Assembly: GCA_965199845.1 (NCBI GenBank)
Contig: CBDATZ010000054.1
Coordinates: forward strand, 434,001-498,000
Source of the DNA: Ilyomonas sp965199845
GTDB lineage: Bacteria; Bacteroidota; Bacteroidia; Chitinophagales; Chitinophagaceae
DNA length: 64,000 nt
Direction of reading: 5' to 3'
A program made the translations under genes and the position numbers. A model generated the notes under the pieces. It was not told where the DNA came from and made no database searches. It saw only the letters and a list, made by a program, of their open reading frames with translations. Below, in pieces: positions 16,244 to 26,200 of the stretch (positions within the stretch are counted from its first letter, which is position 1; each line of letters begins with the position of its first letter).

Positions 16244-18367
16244 ATGAAAAAAAGTTTACCTTTCGTAATACTATGCCTGTCAGCATTTATTACCCATTTA
16301 TCTTATGCACAAGTCACTTTGGTTTCAGACAATACCAACCTGACAAGTGGTTTTGTTTTACCCAATGGAACTCCTTTATTACAAAGCGATTCGGGAATGC
16401 TGTACACAACCAACGGAACAACAGCAACCGTAATTACAACATCTGTTGCAGCTTCGGATTCAGGTTCGTCTGCTTTATATAAAAACCAGCTTTATTTTGC
16501 CGGCATCAATGCATCGAAAGACATTGAGCTTTGGGCAACCGACGGCACGAGTGGCGGAACCCGGCTTGTAAAAAACATATCAGCAGCAGGATCTTCACAA
16601 CCGGATAATTTTTTTATTCTGAACGATAAACTGTATTTCACGGCAAATGACGGTACGACCCGCCGTGAACTTTGGGTTACTGATGGTACAACTAACAATA
16701 CAACTTTAGTAACCAATATTGATGGTGCAGCTACTAACAGTATTCCCGACGATGCACAATTCTTTTCTACCAGCTCGGTTGTTTATTTTACTGCCGTAAA
16801 TAATAAGATTCTGGGTTTATACAAAGTTACATCTGGCGGCGTATCGCTGGTAAAAGCAAACATAGGCGACGAGATTGATTTAACATCAAGTCTTTATGCT
16901 GCTGCCATTGGAAATAAAGTAGTTTTCACAGTAACGAGTGGTGACTTTGTTACCGGCACGGCGCAGCTTTGGTCAACTGACGGAACAACAAACAACACAG
17001 TTCCGCTAAAGGACTTTGGTGCTGGTTCAAACACAGCCTTTATTCCAACACCGGTTTTATTTAAAGGATTACTATATTTTTCTTATACCGACATTTTAGG
17101 TGCAACATCTGCCTTATGGACGACAGATGGAACACCAGCTAAAACAACTCTATTTAAGTCTTTTGATTTCGACCTGAACAGCGGCGCTTATCTTGGCTTG
17201 CTAAACGCATTTATTTTCGACAACAAATTGTATTTTAACGGCTATAGCACCAACGAAGGCAGCGAGTTGTGGAGTACAGACGGAACGGCAGCCAACACAA
17301 CCTTATTTAAAGATATCAATCCCGGTATAGATGGCTCTGATCCTTTTTTCCTGTTAGATTACGGAGCCGTTATTAGTGCAATTACCAGCAACAGTGCATT
17401 CCAGTTCACTTACCAGTCGTACCATACCGTTTATAATGGCAAAATGTATTTCACGGCTAATGATGGTACGCATGGCATTGAACTTTGGAGCTCAGATGGC
17501 ACAGCCAATGGTACAACTCTGGTAAAAGACATTAATGCAAATGGTGATGGAATGTCTTTAGTTGAACCAGCTTATTATACAACCAACGGTATTTATTTTT
17601 CTGCGGATAACGGCAGCGCAGGCAACGAACCCTGGTTAACAAACGGCACATCTGCCGGAACAAACATTGTTGCCGACATAAATAAAAATGGCAATAACGG
17701 TTCCGATCCTACTTACTTGTTCGTTTATAAAAACCAGCTTTATTTTAACGCAAGCAATGGCGGAGAAAACAGTGATCTGTATAAAATAAATCAATCGCTC
17801 ACTACATTACCGGTAAGTCTTGTAAACTTTACAGCTTCGTTACAACAACAATCTGTATTGCTAAATTGGATTACAACTAACGAAATCAATACAGCCAGAT
17901 TCTCTGTTGAACGCAGTACCGATGGCGTTCATTTCAGCGAAGCCGGCGCAACAACAGCGCTTGGAAACAGTGCTTCGCAACAGGCTTATCAATTCAACGA
18001 TGTCGGTGCATTACAAGCAGGTTGGTCCGTATTGTATTATCGTTTAAAAACAATTGATAAAGATGGCAACTACAGCTACTCATCTGTTTTGACCGTTCAA
18101 TTACAAAACGGAGTATTTACATTCAAACTATCGCCAAATCCGGTGCGTAACCAATTAACGGTTAACTTCTCAACAGGCAATGCCAGCCACATTTCTTTGC
18201 GTATAACCGATGCAAACGGTAAGCAGGTTTATCAGCAAACATATCAGTCATCACAAGGATCATCGGTGCAGCAAATTATCAATGCAGCTAAGTTTGCCAA
18301 AGGCACTTATTTTATACAACTCATCACAGATAAAGAAACAAAAACACTCAGGTTTATCAAGCAATAA
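16244..18367 (+). CDS. T9SS-exported protein with ELWxTDGT repeats
   Basis: A 707-residue cell-surface or secreted protein. A signal peptide ends at about residue 22 (ITHLSYA|Q). The body consists of repeated units containing ELWATDGTSGGT, ELWVTDGTTNNT, QLWSTDGTTNNT, ELWSTDGTAANT and ELWSSDGTANGT, each followed by a (L)VKDI/NI strand and a YF.A.(D)G strand, suggesting a beta-propeller-like array. A fibronectin-like domain follows (LVNFTASLQQQSVLLNWITTNEINTARF), then a type A sorting domain with KLSPNPVRNQLTVNF and a C-terminal KTLRFIKQ. The ligand is unknown. It has its own terminator downstream. Confidence 0.85.
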   Translation: MKKSLPFVILCLSAFITHLSYAQVTLVSDNTNLTSGFVLPNGTPLLQSDSGMLYTTNGTTATVITTSVAASDSGSSALYKNQLYFAGINASKDIELWATDGTSGGTRLVKNISAAGSSQPDNFFILNDKLYFTANDGTTRRELWVTDGTTNNTTLVTNIDGAATNSIPDDAQFFSTSSVVYFTAVNNKILGLYKVTSGGVSLVKANIGDEIDLTSSLYAAAIGNKVVFTVTSGDFVTGTAQLWSTDGTTNNTVPLKDFGAGSNTAFIPTPVLFKGLLYFSYTDILGATSALWTTDGTPAKTTLFKSFDFDLNSGAYLGLLNAFIFDNKLYFNGYSTNEGSELWSTDGTAANTTLFKDINPGIDGSDPFFLLDYGAVISAITSNSAFQFTYQSYHTVYNGKMYFTANDGTHGIELWSSDGTANGTTLVKDINANGDGMSLVEPAYYTTNGIYFSADNGSAGNEPWLTNGTSAGTNIVADINKNGNNGSDPTYLFVYKNQLYFNASNGGENSDLYKINQSLTTLPVSLVNFTASLQQQSVLLNWITTNEINTARFSVERSTDGVHFSEAGATTALGNSASQQAYQFNDVGALQAGWSVLYYRLKTIDKDGNYSYSSVLTVQLQNGVFTFKLSPNPVRNQLTVNFSTGNASHISLRITDANGKQVYQQTYQSSQGSSVQQIINAAKFAKGTYFIQLITDKETKTLRFIKQ

Positions 18368-18390
18368 ACAGTTCTTTATTACATCAATAC

Positions 18391-18426
18391 AAAACATCCG
18401 GCGCAGGTAATTGTGCCGGATGTTTT
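18391..18426 (+). terminator. Terminator after the ELWxTDGT-repeat gene
   Basis: A 12-bp stem AAAACATCCGGC / GCCGGATGTTTT (18391-18402 and 18415-18426), 23 bp past the stop codon, ending in a T-run. Confidence 0.85.
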
Positions 18427-18545
18427 GTTATCATTATACATTGTACGAATGATAAAATGGTTTCGCTTTGCGAAAGTGAAGTTCCTGTTTGCGTTAGATG
18501 TTTGTTGTTTTTACTGTGATGTTTGTAATACAACAAAGGATTGAT

Positions 18546-18872
18546 ATGTACTGCAATTTTGAGTCGTTACATTTTACAGATGAAAGCTGTATTGTGCGCT
18601 GCAAGCAATGCGGATTTTATAAGATTGCGTTTTTAAATATAGTGATATCGCTGTCGGAAAAGGAATATGGAGAATTGCACAAGGAAGTGATAAGTAAATA
18701 TGAGATGGCTGATTCTTTACCGGATAATGCAAGACGTATCTTTATCCCGGTTCCTTCCAAAGATATTCACCTGATGTTATCGCCACACGAAATGATAACG
18801 CTTTACAACATGATGGAAGAAGCCGATATTGAATCAAAAACGCAGGAATTGTTTACGCTGTTTCAATCGTAG
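18546..18872 (+). CDS. Small cysteine-containing protein of unknown function
   Basis: A 108-residue protein with no function I recognise. I take the start at ATG 18546 because AAAGGA lies about 8 nt before it and the preceding 16 in-frame residues look non-coding. Four cysteines occur near the N-terminus (C3, C15, C19, C22), with CKQCGF forming a CxxC knuckle that could bind zinc. The rest is mixed alpha/beta, ending in MLSPHEMITLYNMMEEADIES and TQELFTLFQS. It ends 39 bp before uvsE on the same strand, so it may be cotranscribed with it. Confidence 0.7.
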   Translation: MYCNFESLHFTDESCIVRCKQCGFYKIAFLNIVISLSEKEYGELHKEVISKYEMADSLPDNARRIFIPVPSKDIHLMLSPHEMITLYNMMEEADIESKTQELFTLFQS

Positions 18873-18910
18873 CTTTTTCTTTTGGCTCATTTTTTATACA
18901 GCTTATTTCT

Positions 18911-19807
18911 ATGAGTTTGGGATATGCATGTATCAATATGGGCTTGCACGAAGAAGGTATTTCTTCTACGCGCAGTATGATCAGAAAGACTTTTTTAGAA
19001 AAGGGAATTCAATATGCGTCGCAGGTTGGTTTGGCGAATGCAAAAGGTTTACTGAAGATTTTACAATGGAATGTTGAGCATGGCGTTAAGGTGTTTCGTG
19101 TTACATCAGATTTACTTCCCTGGGCATCAGAATATTCATTAGAATCGTTGCCGGATTTTCCTGAAATCTGCGCTGTGCTTGCAGAAGCGGGCAAACAACC
19201 TGTTCGCGTGAGCACACATCCGGGACCTTTTAATAAGCTTGCCGGCAGCGGCGCCACATTAACCAATACCATTAAAGATCTGGAAATTCATGCGCAGATA
19301 TTTGATATTATGGGTTTGCCGGCTTCGCACCTGCACAAAATTAATATTCATGTGGGTGGCGCGTATGGCGATAAAGCAGAAAGTATAAAACGGTTTGCAC
19401 AAAACTTTCGTTTTTTATCTGCGAGTGCACAGAAAAGATTGACGGTTGAAAATGATGATAAAGGAGGATTGTATACGGTAATGGATTTGTTGCCGATTCA
19501 TGAAACAACAGGCATTCCGATTGTGTTCGATTACTTTCATCACAAATTAAATCCCGGTATTCAAACAGAAGAAGAAGCTTTTTTAACTGCGTATAATACG
19601 TGGGATGTAAAACCGGTATTTCATTACTCCAGTTCGCGCCGGGAAAATGAAGATGCCACCAGTAAAAAGGAAGCGCACAGCGATTGGGTTTACGAACCTA
19701 TCAATACATACGGCAAAGACATAGACATCATTTTAGAAACCAAAATGAAAGAGCTGTCGTTAATGAAATATCGCGCGCAATACGGCAATGAAAACGGGTT
19801 GTTTTAA
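18911..19807 (+). CDS. uvsE: UV DNA damage endonuclease
   Basis: Nicks DNA 5' of UV photoproducts, starting an excision repair route separate from UvrABC. The 298-residue protein shows the family hallmarks: LGYACINMGL at the N-terminus, VFRVTSDLLPWAS, RVSTHPGPFNKL, INIHVGGAYGDK, LTVENDDKGG, IPIVFDYFHHKLNP and VFHYSSSR. Together they supply the His/Asp/Glu ligands of the three-metal TIM-barrel site. The start ATG at 18911 keeps the MSLGYACIN N-terminus expected for the family. Confidence 0.93.
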   Translation: MSLGYACINMGLHEEGISSTRSMIRKTFLEKGIQYASQVGLANAKGLLKILQWNVEHGVKVFRVTSDLLPWASEYSLESLPDFPEICAVLAEAGKQPVRVSTHPGPFNKLAGSGATLTNTIKDLEIHAQIFDIMGLPASHLHKINIHVGGAYGDKAESIKRFAQNFRFLSASAQKRLTVENDDKGGLYTVMDLLPIHETTGIPIVFDYFHHKLNPGIQTEEEAFLTAYNTWDVKPVFHYSSSRRENEDATSKKEAHSDWVYEPINTYGKDIDIILETKMKELSLMKYRAQYGNENGLF

Positions 19808-19865
19808 CCGTTATAAACTTGATCTTTATTCTGTATGAACGATTGCAGACAATACAACGGCAAAG

Positions 19866-20975
19866 CTATATTTTAAAGAAAATTTTCTTTTTATATAACC
19901 AATAACAAATGCCCCATTCGAGAAAGAAAACAACCAGCGATGCAGTGATTAAACTCAGCATATTTGGTGTGTTGATATAACCTAACAAACTGGTTACAAT
20001 AATGGTGATATATTCTGTAAACCAGCGATGACCAACGATCTCGAAAAACAGGTAAATGAACAATGAATTCATACCAATTACCAAAAAGAATTTGAGATAT
20101 TTTTTGTGATTGCGAATATCAATCCACCAATAAAACAACGCTAACATTAGTAAGCACCAGCCAAGCGATACCAATACAAAAGATGATGTTGCAATGCGCT
20201 TAATGATTGGTGTAATATCAGCCAAATCTAACACGTAGCCTGCTGTCAAACAAATAAACGCCCATAACAAAATCGGCTTTACTTGCTTGCCACCTTTCAA
20301 TAATAATTTTCCGATTAATGCACCGGCAACAGTATGCACAGCCGTAGGAATACAATTGATAGCCACCCAACCGCCTTCGTTAATCACGTTCATTAATTTC
20401 AAATCAATATAATTACCAAAGTTGTGCTGATCGGTAAACGGCTGATCGAAATTCGGAACATGCGTAAAACGGTATAAGCATTCAGTAAGCAATAGCAAAG
20501 CAACACAGGTAATAATTTGCGCGGCAGCAGACCAATTGAAAATAAGAAACGCAACCAAGGTGGTAAATGATAACTGCGTTAATACATCCCAATATAAAAA
20601 AGACAAGCCTTTTTCGCTTACGGCATAATCCAATACGCCCCAGAAAAACAGCCACCCGCTACGCTTCAAAATCTTCCGGAAAGATTCTGCCCAACTCATG
20701 CCTTTTTGTTGCTGTTTATGTAGCGAATATGCCATAGCAACGCCCGCCATAAACATGAATGCGGGCTGCACCAAATCCCAAAAATGCAAGCCATGCCAGG
20801 GATGATGAAAGAATTGCTGCAACAAACCGTTTATTGCGTTTCCTTTTGTGGCTTCATCTAAATGGTCGTACAAACCAGCACTTTCCAGGGCTAATAAAAC
20901 CATGATAAAGCCGCGCATAAAATCTAATGATTGCAGACGATAATAAAACGGAGGAGCGTCAGATGTTTCCGGCAT
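19866..20975 (-). CDS. DUF5009 / heparan-alpha-glucosaminide N-acetyltransferase-like membrane protein
   Basis: A 369-residue polytopic membrane protein related to the COG4299 acyltransferases. The signature is the N-terminal RLQSLDFMRGFIMVLLALESAGLYDHL with the RG pair in the first helix, then HHPWHGLHFWDLVQPAFMFMAGVAMAYS carrying the conserved histidines. About ten hydrophobic segments follow. Known relatives move acyl groups across the membrane onto sugars; the substrate here is unknown. It is convergent with uvsE, 59 bp apart. Confidence 0.82.
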   Translation of the reverse strand: MPETSDAPPFYYRLQSLDFMRGFIMVLLALESAGLYDHLDEATKGNAINGLLQQFFHHPWHGLHFWDLVQPAFMFMAGVAMAYSLHKQQQKGMSWAESFRKILKRSGWLFFWGVLDYAVSEKGLSFLYWDVLTQLSFTTLVAFLIFNWSAAAQIITCVALLLLTECLYRFTHVPNFDQPFTDQHNFGNYIDLKLMNVINEGGWVAINCIPTAVHTVAGALIGKLLLKGGKQVKPILLWAFICLTAGYVLDLADITPIIKRIATSSFVLVSLGWCLLMLALFYWWIDIRNHKKYLKFFLVIGMNSLFIYLFFEIVGHRWFTEYITIIVTSLLGYINTPNMLSLITASLVVFFLEWGICYWLYKKKIFFKI

Positions 20976-21072
20976 TGTATGTTTGATTGCCCAATAAAAA
21001 TAAGACAGGAAACGGTTATGCAGAAAGTTTTAGATTTTCTATTTTGAAAATTGTTTCATACAGGGCAAAATA

Positions 21073-21115
21073 AAAACCTGGATTTCATTATGCGCACATA
21101 AAAAATCCAGGTTTT
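21073..21115 (-). terminator. Terminator after the Gly/Tyr-rich secreted protein gene
   Basis: A 13-bp stem AAAACCTGGATTT / AAATCCAGGTTTT (21073-21085, 21103-21115) enclosing a smaller TTATG-CGCA-CATAA hairpin. It is 65 bp downstream of the gene ending at 21180. Confidence 0.75.
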
Positions 21116-21179
21116 ATATTTTGAAAATTATCGGCTTTGTTTCCTTCTTACAAGAAACAATACGAATTTTTAGAACTAC

Positions 21180-21701
21180 TTATTGAACAAGATCGTTACT
21201 GTTATTTCCGCTTTGATTATTTTCATTGTTTGTACCTGAATTTGAATTGTTTTGATTTCCGTTCTGATTATTATTCAGACTGCGGCCTGGATAATTCGTT
21301 CTCCGGTTCCTGAAATTTTCCTGTGCAGAAATAATTGCCTGTTCTTTTTCATTCTTTAAATTCCTGATGTCGGCTCTTCTTTCAGAATGACTCAGACTTT
21401 TATCATGCCTTGTATTCCTGATCTGGTTTTGATAATCCAGTTTTATAGATTGAATTTGCAATTCCAGCTTGGAAGAATAACCTCTGGATCCATACATTGG
21501 CCGGTATGCACCATACGGATAACCGTAACCATAATAAGGATAACCCAATGGATAACCAACGCCAATTCTATAACCAATAGAAGGAGCCACAATAACTCTG
21601 GGTGCCGAATAACCGCCGCCATGGAAACCACTAATTCTATGTTGTGCAAAAGCGCCGGCAGATAATGATAAAAATGCTGTTAAAACCAATATCGTTTTCA
21701 T
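21180..21701 (-). CDS. Small secreted Gly/Tyr-rich protein of unknown function
   Basis: A 173-residue protein. Residues 1-19 form a clean signal peptide (MKTILVLTAFLSLSAGAFA|Q). Next comes a Gly/Tyr/Pro-rich stretch with YPLGYPYYGYGYPYGAYRP, then a charged helix (SKLELQIQSIKLDYQNQIRN... RRADIRNLKNEKEQAIISAQENF), then a tail rich in Asn, Gly and Ser. The layout resembles small envelope or surface proteins with low-complexity ends. No family function is recognised. It is transcribed alone. Confidence 0.75.
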   Translation of the reverse strand: MKTILVLTAFLSLSAGAFAQHRISGFHGGGYSAPRVIVAPSIGYRIGVGYPLGYPYYGYGYPYGAYRPMYGSRGYSSKLELQIQSIKLDYQNQIRNTRHDKSLSHSERRADIRNLKNEKEQAIISAQENFRNRRTNYPGRSLNNNQNGNQNNSNSGTNNENNQSGNNSNDLVQ

Positions 21702-21866
21702 AGATGTTATATTTAAAACTGTTTAGAATATAGACTACGAAAACACAAAAAGTAGTATGTCTGTTTTATAAAAACTTGCTTTTTAACTATGCTTTGATAA
21801 TTGTACATTTAACGTGATAATCTTACAATTTCTCATACATTATTTATCGTTTTATACGAAGAATTT

Positions 21867-21908
21867 AAAAGCAAAAAGGGCACAATCGCTTGTACCCTTT
21901 TTGCTTTT
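21867..21908 (-). terminator. Terminator after the response regulator gene
   Basis: A 14-bp stem AAAAGCAAAAAGGG / CCCTTTTTGCTTTT (21867-21880, 21895-21908), with extra CAA/TTG pairing inside the loop. It is 21 bp past the stop of the gene ending at 21930. Confidence 0.85.
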
Positions 21909-21929
21909 ATTATTTTGAAATATTATAAA

Positions 21930-22316
21930 TCAACTTTGGCTTAACAAGGCTTTTACTGAACCGGACAATTGTTCGCGCGTAAAAGGTTTTTGTATGAAAG
22001 TGTCAGCGCCATTGTGTAACGCTACGTCTTTTGCAGCTCCATCAAAGCCGGATATCATAGCTACTTTTACAGACGGATATAGTTTCTTTAAAGCCGGTAT
22101 AAAATCAACGCCGAAACCATCGGGCAATTTGTTATCCAGCAACACCAGCGATGGTTGTTCTTCTTTCAGGTAAGCTTCTGCCGCAGACAAGCTTTTTACA
22201 TGGTCAAGTTCTACGTCTTTGTTTTTTAAGATAATGTTTAGTAAAAGGCACATATCGCCTTCGTCTTCTACAATCAATACTTTGTTTGCTTTTGTTGTTG
22301 TTTTGGCTGTTGGCAT
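21930..22316 (-). CDS. Stand-alone response regulator receiver domain protein
   Basis: A 128-residue single-domain CheY-like protein. Visible are the acidic pair in VLIVEDEGDM, the phosphoacceptor Asp in PSLVLLDNKLPDGFG, the conserved Thr/Ser strand VKVAMISGFDG and the lysine in FIQKPFTREQL. There is no output domain, so it must act by protein contact. No kinase gene is adjacent; the nearest kinases are at 31106 and 38780, so the partner is unknown. Confidence 0.88.
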   Translation of the reverse strand: MPTAKTTTKANKVLIVEDEGDMCLLLNIILKNKDVELDHVKSLSAAEAYLKEEQPSLVLLDNKLPDGFGVDFIPALKKLYPSVKVAMISGFDGAAKDVALHNGADTFIQKPFTREQLSGSVKALLSQS

Positions 22317-22531
22317 AACCGTACTTTTTTTGGCTTCTTATTCTTCAATACTTGTTCCAGATTTTGGGGATAAACAGAAGTGAAATTGAAAAGCATACGT
22401 TCAAATGAAAAATCGCTAATGCGTATAAATCTTTCAATGCGAATGACGCTTCAATTAGCTATAATAAGTTCACGTATTCATTATTTGCTTGTAGATTGTA
22501 AATTGTTTCATTTTTACATAAATTAATAGTG

Positions 22532-23215
22532 ATGAGCACTCAACAAAAAATTCGTTTATGGTATCATATTCCTTCCACTTGTATGTGGCTATTGCAAGTG
22601 AGAAATGAAGGTTATAAGCAAAGGCTTTATAATGGAAAATGTTCAATGCTTATCATTTCTATTTATTCATTCGTTCAAGGTTTTTTGAGTGAAATAGTTG
22701 ATAGTGAATTATTGTTTTTAAAAAATTCAGGAAAGTTCTCAGAGGAAATGTATAATCATTTTTACAACCAAAATTGTACTCGCGGTTTAGAAGATGTTTT
22801 AAAAAGATTTAAGCTTTTAGTTGGCGTTGATGCTCAATCAGTAAAAGGTTATGATTCAATAATAAATCTTATTAATTTGCGTAACGGAATTGCGCATGGT
22901 AAAGGTTATATTGTTGAAATTGAAGGACGACCCAATCTTCTTGATGAGAAGAAACTGAATCTAAAGAATTATAATAGTGTGCTTAAATATTTATATGACA
23001 AAAAGGTTCTAATTGAAAGCAAAAATGAAGTTTCTCCTATTGTTTTCTTTAATTTTGAAGTTGCCTTACATTTTTTGACTTACGCACAAAGTTTCCTTTT
23101 TGTTCTTATTCAACAATCAAACTTTAATGAAAAATCTGAGTTTCAAAGATTATTGACAGAAGCTTGCGATTATCAAGATGAAACTGATGGTAGTTATATA
23201 CAAGTGAGTTTGTAA
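22532..23215 (+). CDS. HEPN-like protein of unknown function
   Basis: A 227-residue helical protein with the motif LINLRNGIAHG, where R and H are separated by four residues (Rx4H), as in the HEPN RNase superfamily. The RN-x3-H form is the common version. I use the ATG at 22532; a GTG immediately before it is possible. Codon use looks noticeably more A/T-rich than in neighbouring genes, hinting at recent transfer. There is no antitoxin-like nucleotidyltransferase (MNT) gene beside it; the neighbours are a response regulator and mfd. It could be a structural HEPN/Apea-like domain without nuclease activity. Confidence 0.6.
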   Translation: MSTQQKIRLWYHIPSTCMWLLQVRNEGYKQRLYNGKCSMLIISIYSFVQGFLSEIVDSELLFLKNSGKFSEEMYNHFYNQNCTRGLEDVLKRFKLLVGVDAQSVKGYDSIINLINLRNGIAHGKGYIVEIEGRPNLLDEKKLNLKNYNSVLKYLYDKKVLIESKNEVSPIVFFNFEVALHFLTYAQSFLFVLIQQSNFNEKSEFQRLLTEACDYQDETDGSYIQVSL

Positions 23216-23257
23216 TTTTCTATTATTTGTTGGTGAGTTATCAACCGAAATTAAGTC

Positions 23258-26200
23258 TCACGCCACACTCTCCACACTTAACCCTACCACCGCGGTATGC
23301 ATCCGCTTCAGAAAAGTATGCAGTTCATTCATGTTCTTCATGTCATCGCTGATTAACAGGAAATTCTTACCGGCTTGTTTTAAACGGGCTTTGTTGGTAC
23401 CGGTTTGCAGGTAATCAATCACGCGCTTAAACAAGTCGCTTTCAAAATACGGCGAGTCGGGACGATTGATGAAATAACAACGCAACGTATCGTCTTTCAG
23501 GCTCATTTTTTCAAAGCCTAAATCGATGGCTAAACGGCGACAGCGAACAGTTGTAAACAAGTCGTCTACCGGCTTTGGCATAGGCCCAAAACGATCAGTC
23601 ATTTCGGTATGAAAAGCCTGCAATTCTTTTTCATCTTCACAGTTATCAAGGCGTGTATATAACGATAAACGTTCGGTAATACTTTCTACATAACTATCCG
23701 GAATCAGAATTTCCAAATCGGTATCAATGGTACAATCCGTAACGAAATCGTCCTGCTTGCTGATTTCTTCTTTAAACAAATCTTTGAAAGATGTGCGCTT
23801 CAATTCGCGCACGGCTTCTTCCAGAATTTTTTGGTACATTTCAAATCCAATCTCAGCCATAAAGCCGCTTTGCTCGCCACCTAACAAATTTCCCGCACCG
23901 CGAATATCCAAATCGCGCATCGCAATCTGGAAACCGCTTCCCAATTCGCTGAACTGTTCTAATGTTTGCAAACGCTTGCGGCTATCGGTTGGTAATGTAC
24001 TCATCGGCGGGGCTAACAAGTAACAAAATGCTTTCTTATTGCTACGTCCAACACGACCACGAAGCTGGTGCAAATCGCTCAAGCCAAAGTGGTGCGCATT
24101 GTTCACAATAATGGTATTTACATTCGGAATATCAACACCACTTTCTACAATGTTGGTGCAAACCAAAACATCGTATTTGCGATCTATAAAATCGAGAATT
24201 TTTTCTTCCAGTTGGTCGCCTTCCATTTGCCCGTGCGCATACGAGATGCTCAGGTCAGGACATTGACCTTGTATCAAAGCAGTCATCTCCGGCAAGCCTT
24301 GTATGCGATTGTAAATAAAGAACACTTGGCCGCCGCGTTCTGTTTCATAATAGATGGCATCGCGGATAAAATCCGGATTAAAAACCTGAACTTCCGTTTG
24401 TATTGGCTGGCGGTTCGGCGGCGGTGTATTGATGATGCTTAAATCACGCGCACCCATTAAACTAAAATGAAGCGTGCGCGGTATTGGCGTAGCCGTTAAC
24501 GTTAAGCAATCTACGTTTGTTTTCAGTGTCTTTAATTTCTCTTTATGAGCAACGCCAAACTTTTGTTCTTCATCAATAATCATCAAACCCAAATCCTTAA
24601 ATTTCACATCTTTTCCCAGCAACGCATGTGTGCCGACAATGATGTCTATTTTACCATCAGCCACCTTTTGATAGGTTTCTTTTTTCTCTTTGGATGATTT
24701 GAAACGATTGACATAATCAACACTTACGGGAAACTCTTTTAAGCGGTCGCTAAATGTTTTATAATGCTGAAAGGCAAGGATGGTTGTAGGAACTAAAATC
24801 GCTGCCTGTTTGCCATCCAATACAGCTTTAAAAGCCGCACGGATAGCGACTTCTGTCTTGCCAAAACCAACATCACCACAAACCAATCTGTCCATCGGTG
24901 CCAACTGTTCCATATCTTTTTTAACATCAGCTACAGCCGTTGCCTGGTCGGGCGTATCTTCATAAATAAAAGAAGCTTCCAACTCTGCCTGCATGTAATT
25001 ATCCGGTGCAAAAGCAAACCCTTGCTGCGCCTTGCGTTGCGCATATAATTTGATAAGGTCGAAAGCAATTTCTTTAACCTTTGTCTTCGTTTTTTCTTTT
25101 AAACGGTTCCATACATCACTACCTAATTTATTAACCTTTGGAACCGTTCCTTCCTTGCCTGTGTATTTGCTGATTTTGTGCAGCGAATTAATGTTGACAT
25201 ACAGAATATCGCTGTCTTTATAAATGATGCGAACCGCTTCCTGAACTCTTCCGTTTATATCTATTTTCTGCAAGCCGCTATATGTGCCGACACCATGATC
25301 TATATGCGTAACATAATCGCCGGGTTGCAGGTCACGCAAGGTTTTCAGCGTAATGGCTTTATTTTTATTATACGCTTGCTTAACGCGATATTTATGATAA
25401 CGCTGGAAGATTTGATGATCAGTATAACACACCACTTTTAAATCTTCATCTATAAAACCTTCATGAATACTTGTAGCAACCGGAATGAATTGTATTTCTG
25501 TTTTCAGATCAGTAAAAATCGTATTGAGACGCTCTAACTGTTTGGCTTGTTCGGCAAAAATATAAAGGCTGTATTTAGAAGCTTCGTGTGCTTTTAAATC
25601 TTTAATTAATAAATCGAATTGCCGGTTAAAAGATGGTTGTGAACGGGTATTGAAGTTGACAGTCGACGGTCGACCGTCGGCCGATGAGTCATTCACTGCG
25701 AAGTAAGGCTTATAGCCAAACTCTACAATATGCCGTTGCTGTATTTGCCGGTCGATTGTTGCCGCGGGCGAAAAATCTTGCAGGCTGACTTCTTTTAAAA
25801 TCTGCGTTTCATCGTCATCATCTTGTTCATTGTCTAATAACGCAGCCGCTTTCTTAGTCATGCCTTCGGCTTTCAGCTTATCGCTTTCGGCTTGTAAGCG
25901 TTCTGCATCTGCTTTTATTCGTTCCAGAAACAATCCCAAATCTTCTTCCTGCACTTCCATTTTTTCCTTAATCACATCCCAATCTTTCAACCAGACAATT
26001 GTATTTTCCGGCAGAAATTCAAGCAGAGAAACTTTATCGCCGGTTTCAAATTGCGTTTCCACGTTCGGAATAATCGAAACCTGTAACAGCTTGCGTTCAC
26101 TCAATTGAGATTCGGGATCGAAGATTCGGATGCTGTCCACTTCATTACCAAACAATTCAACCCGATATGGCTTTTCGTTACCAAACGAATAAATATCGAG

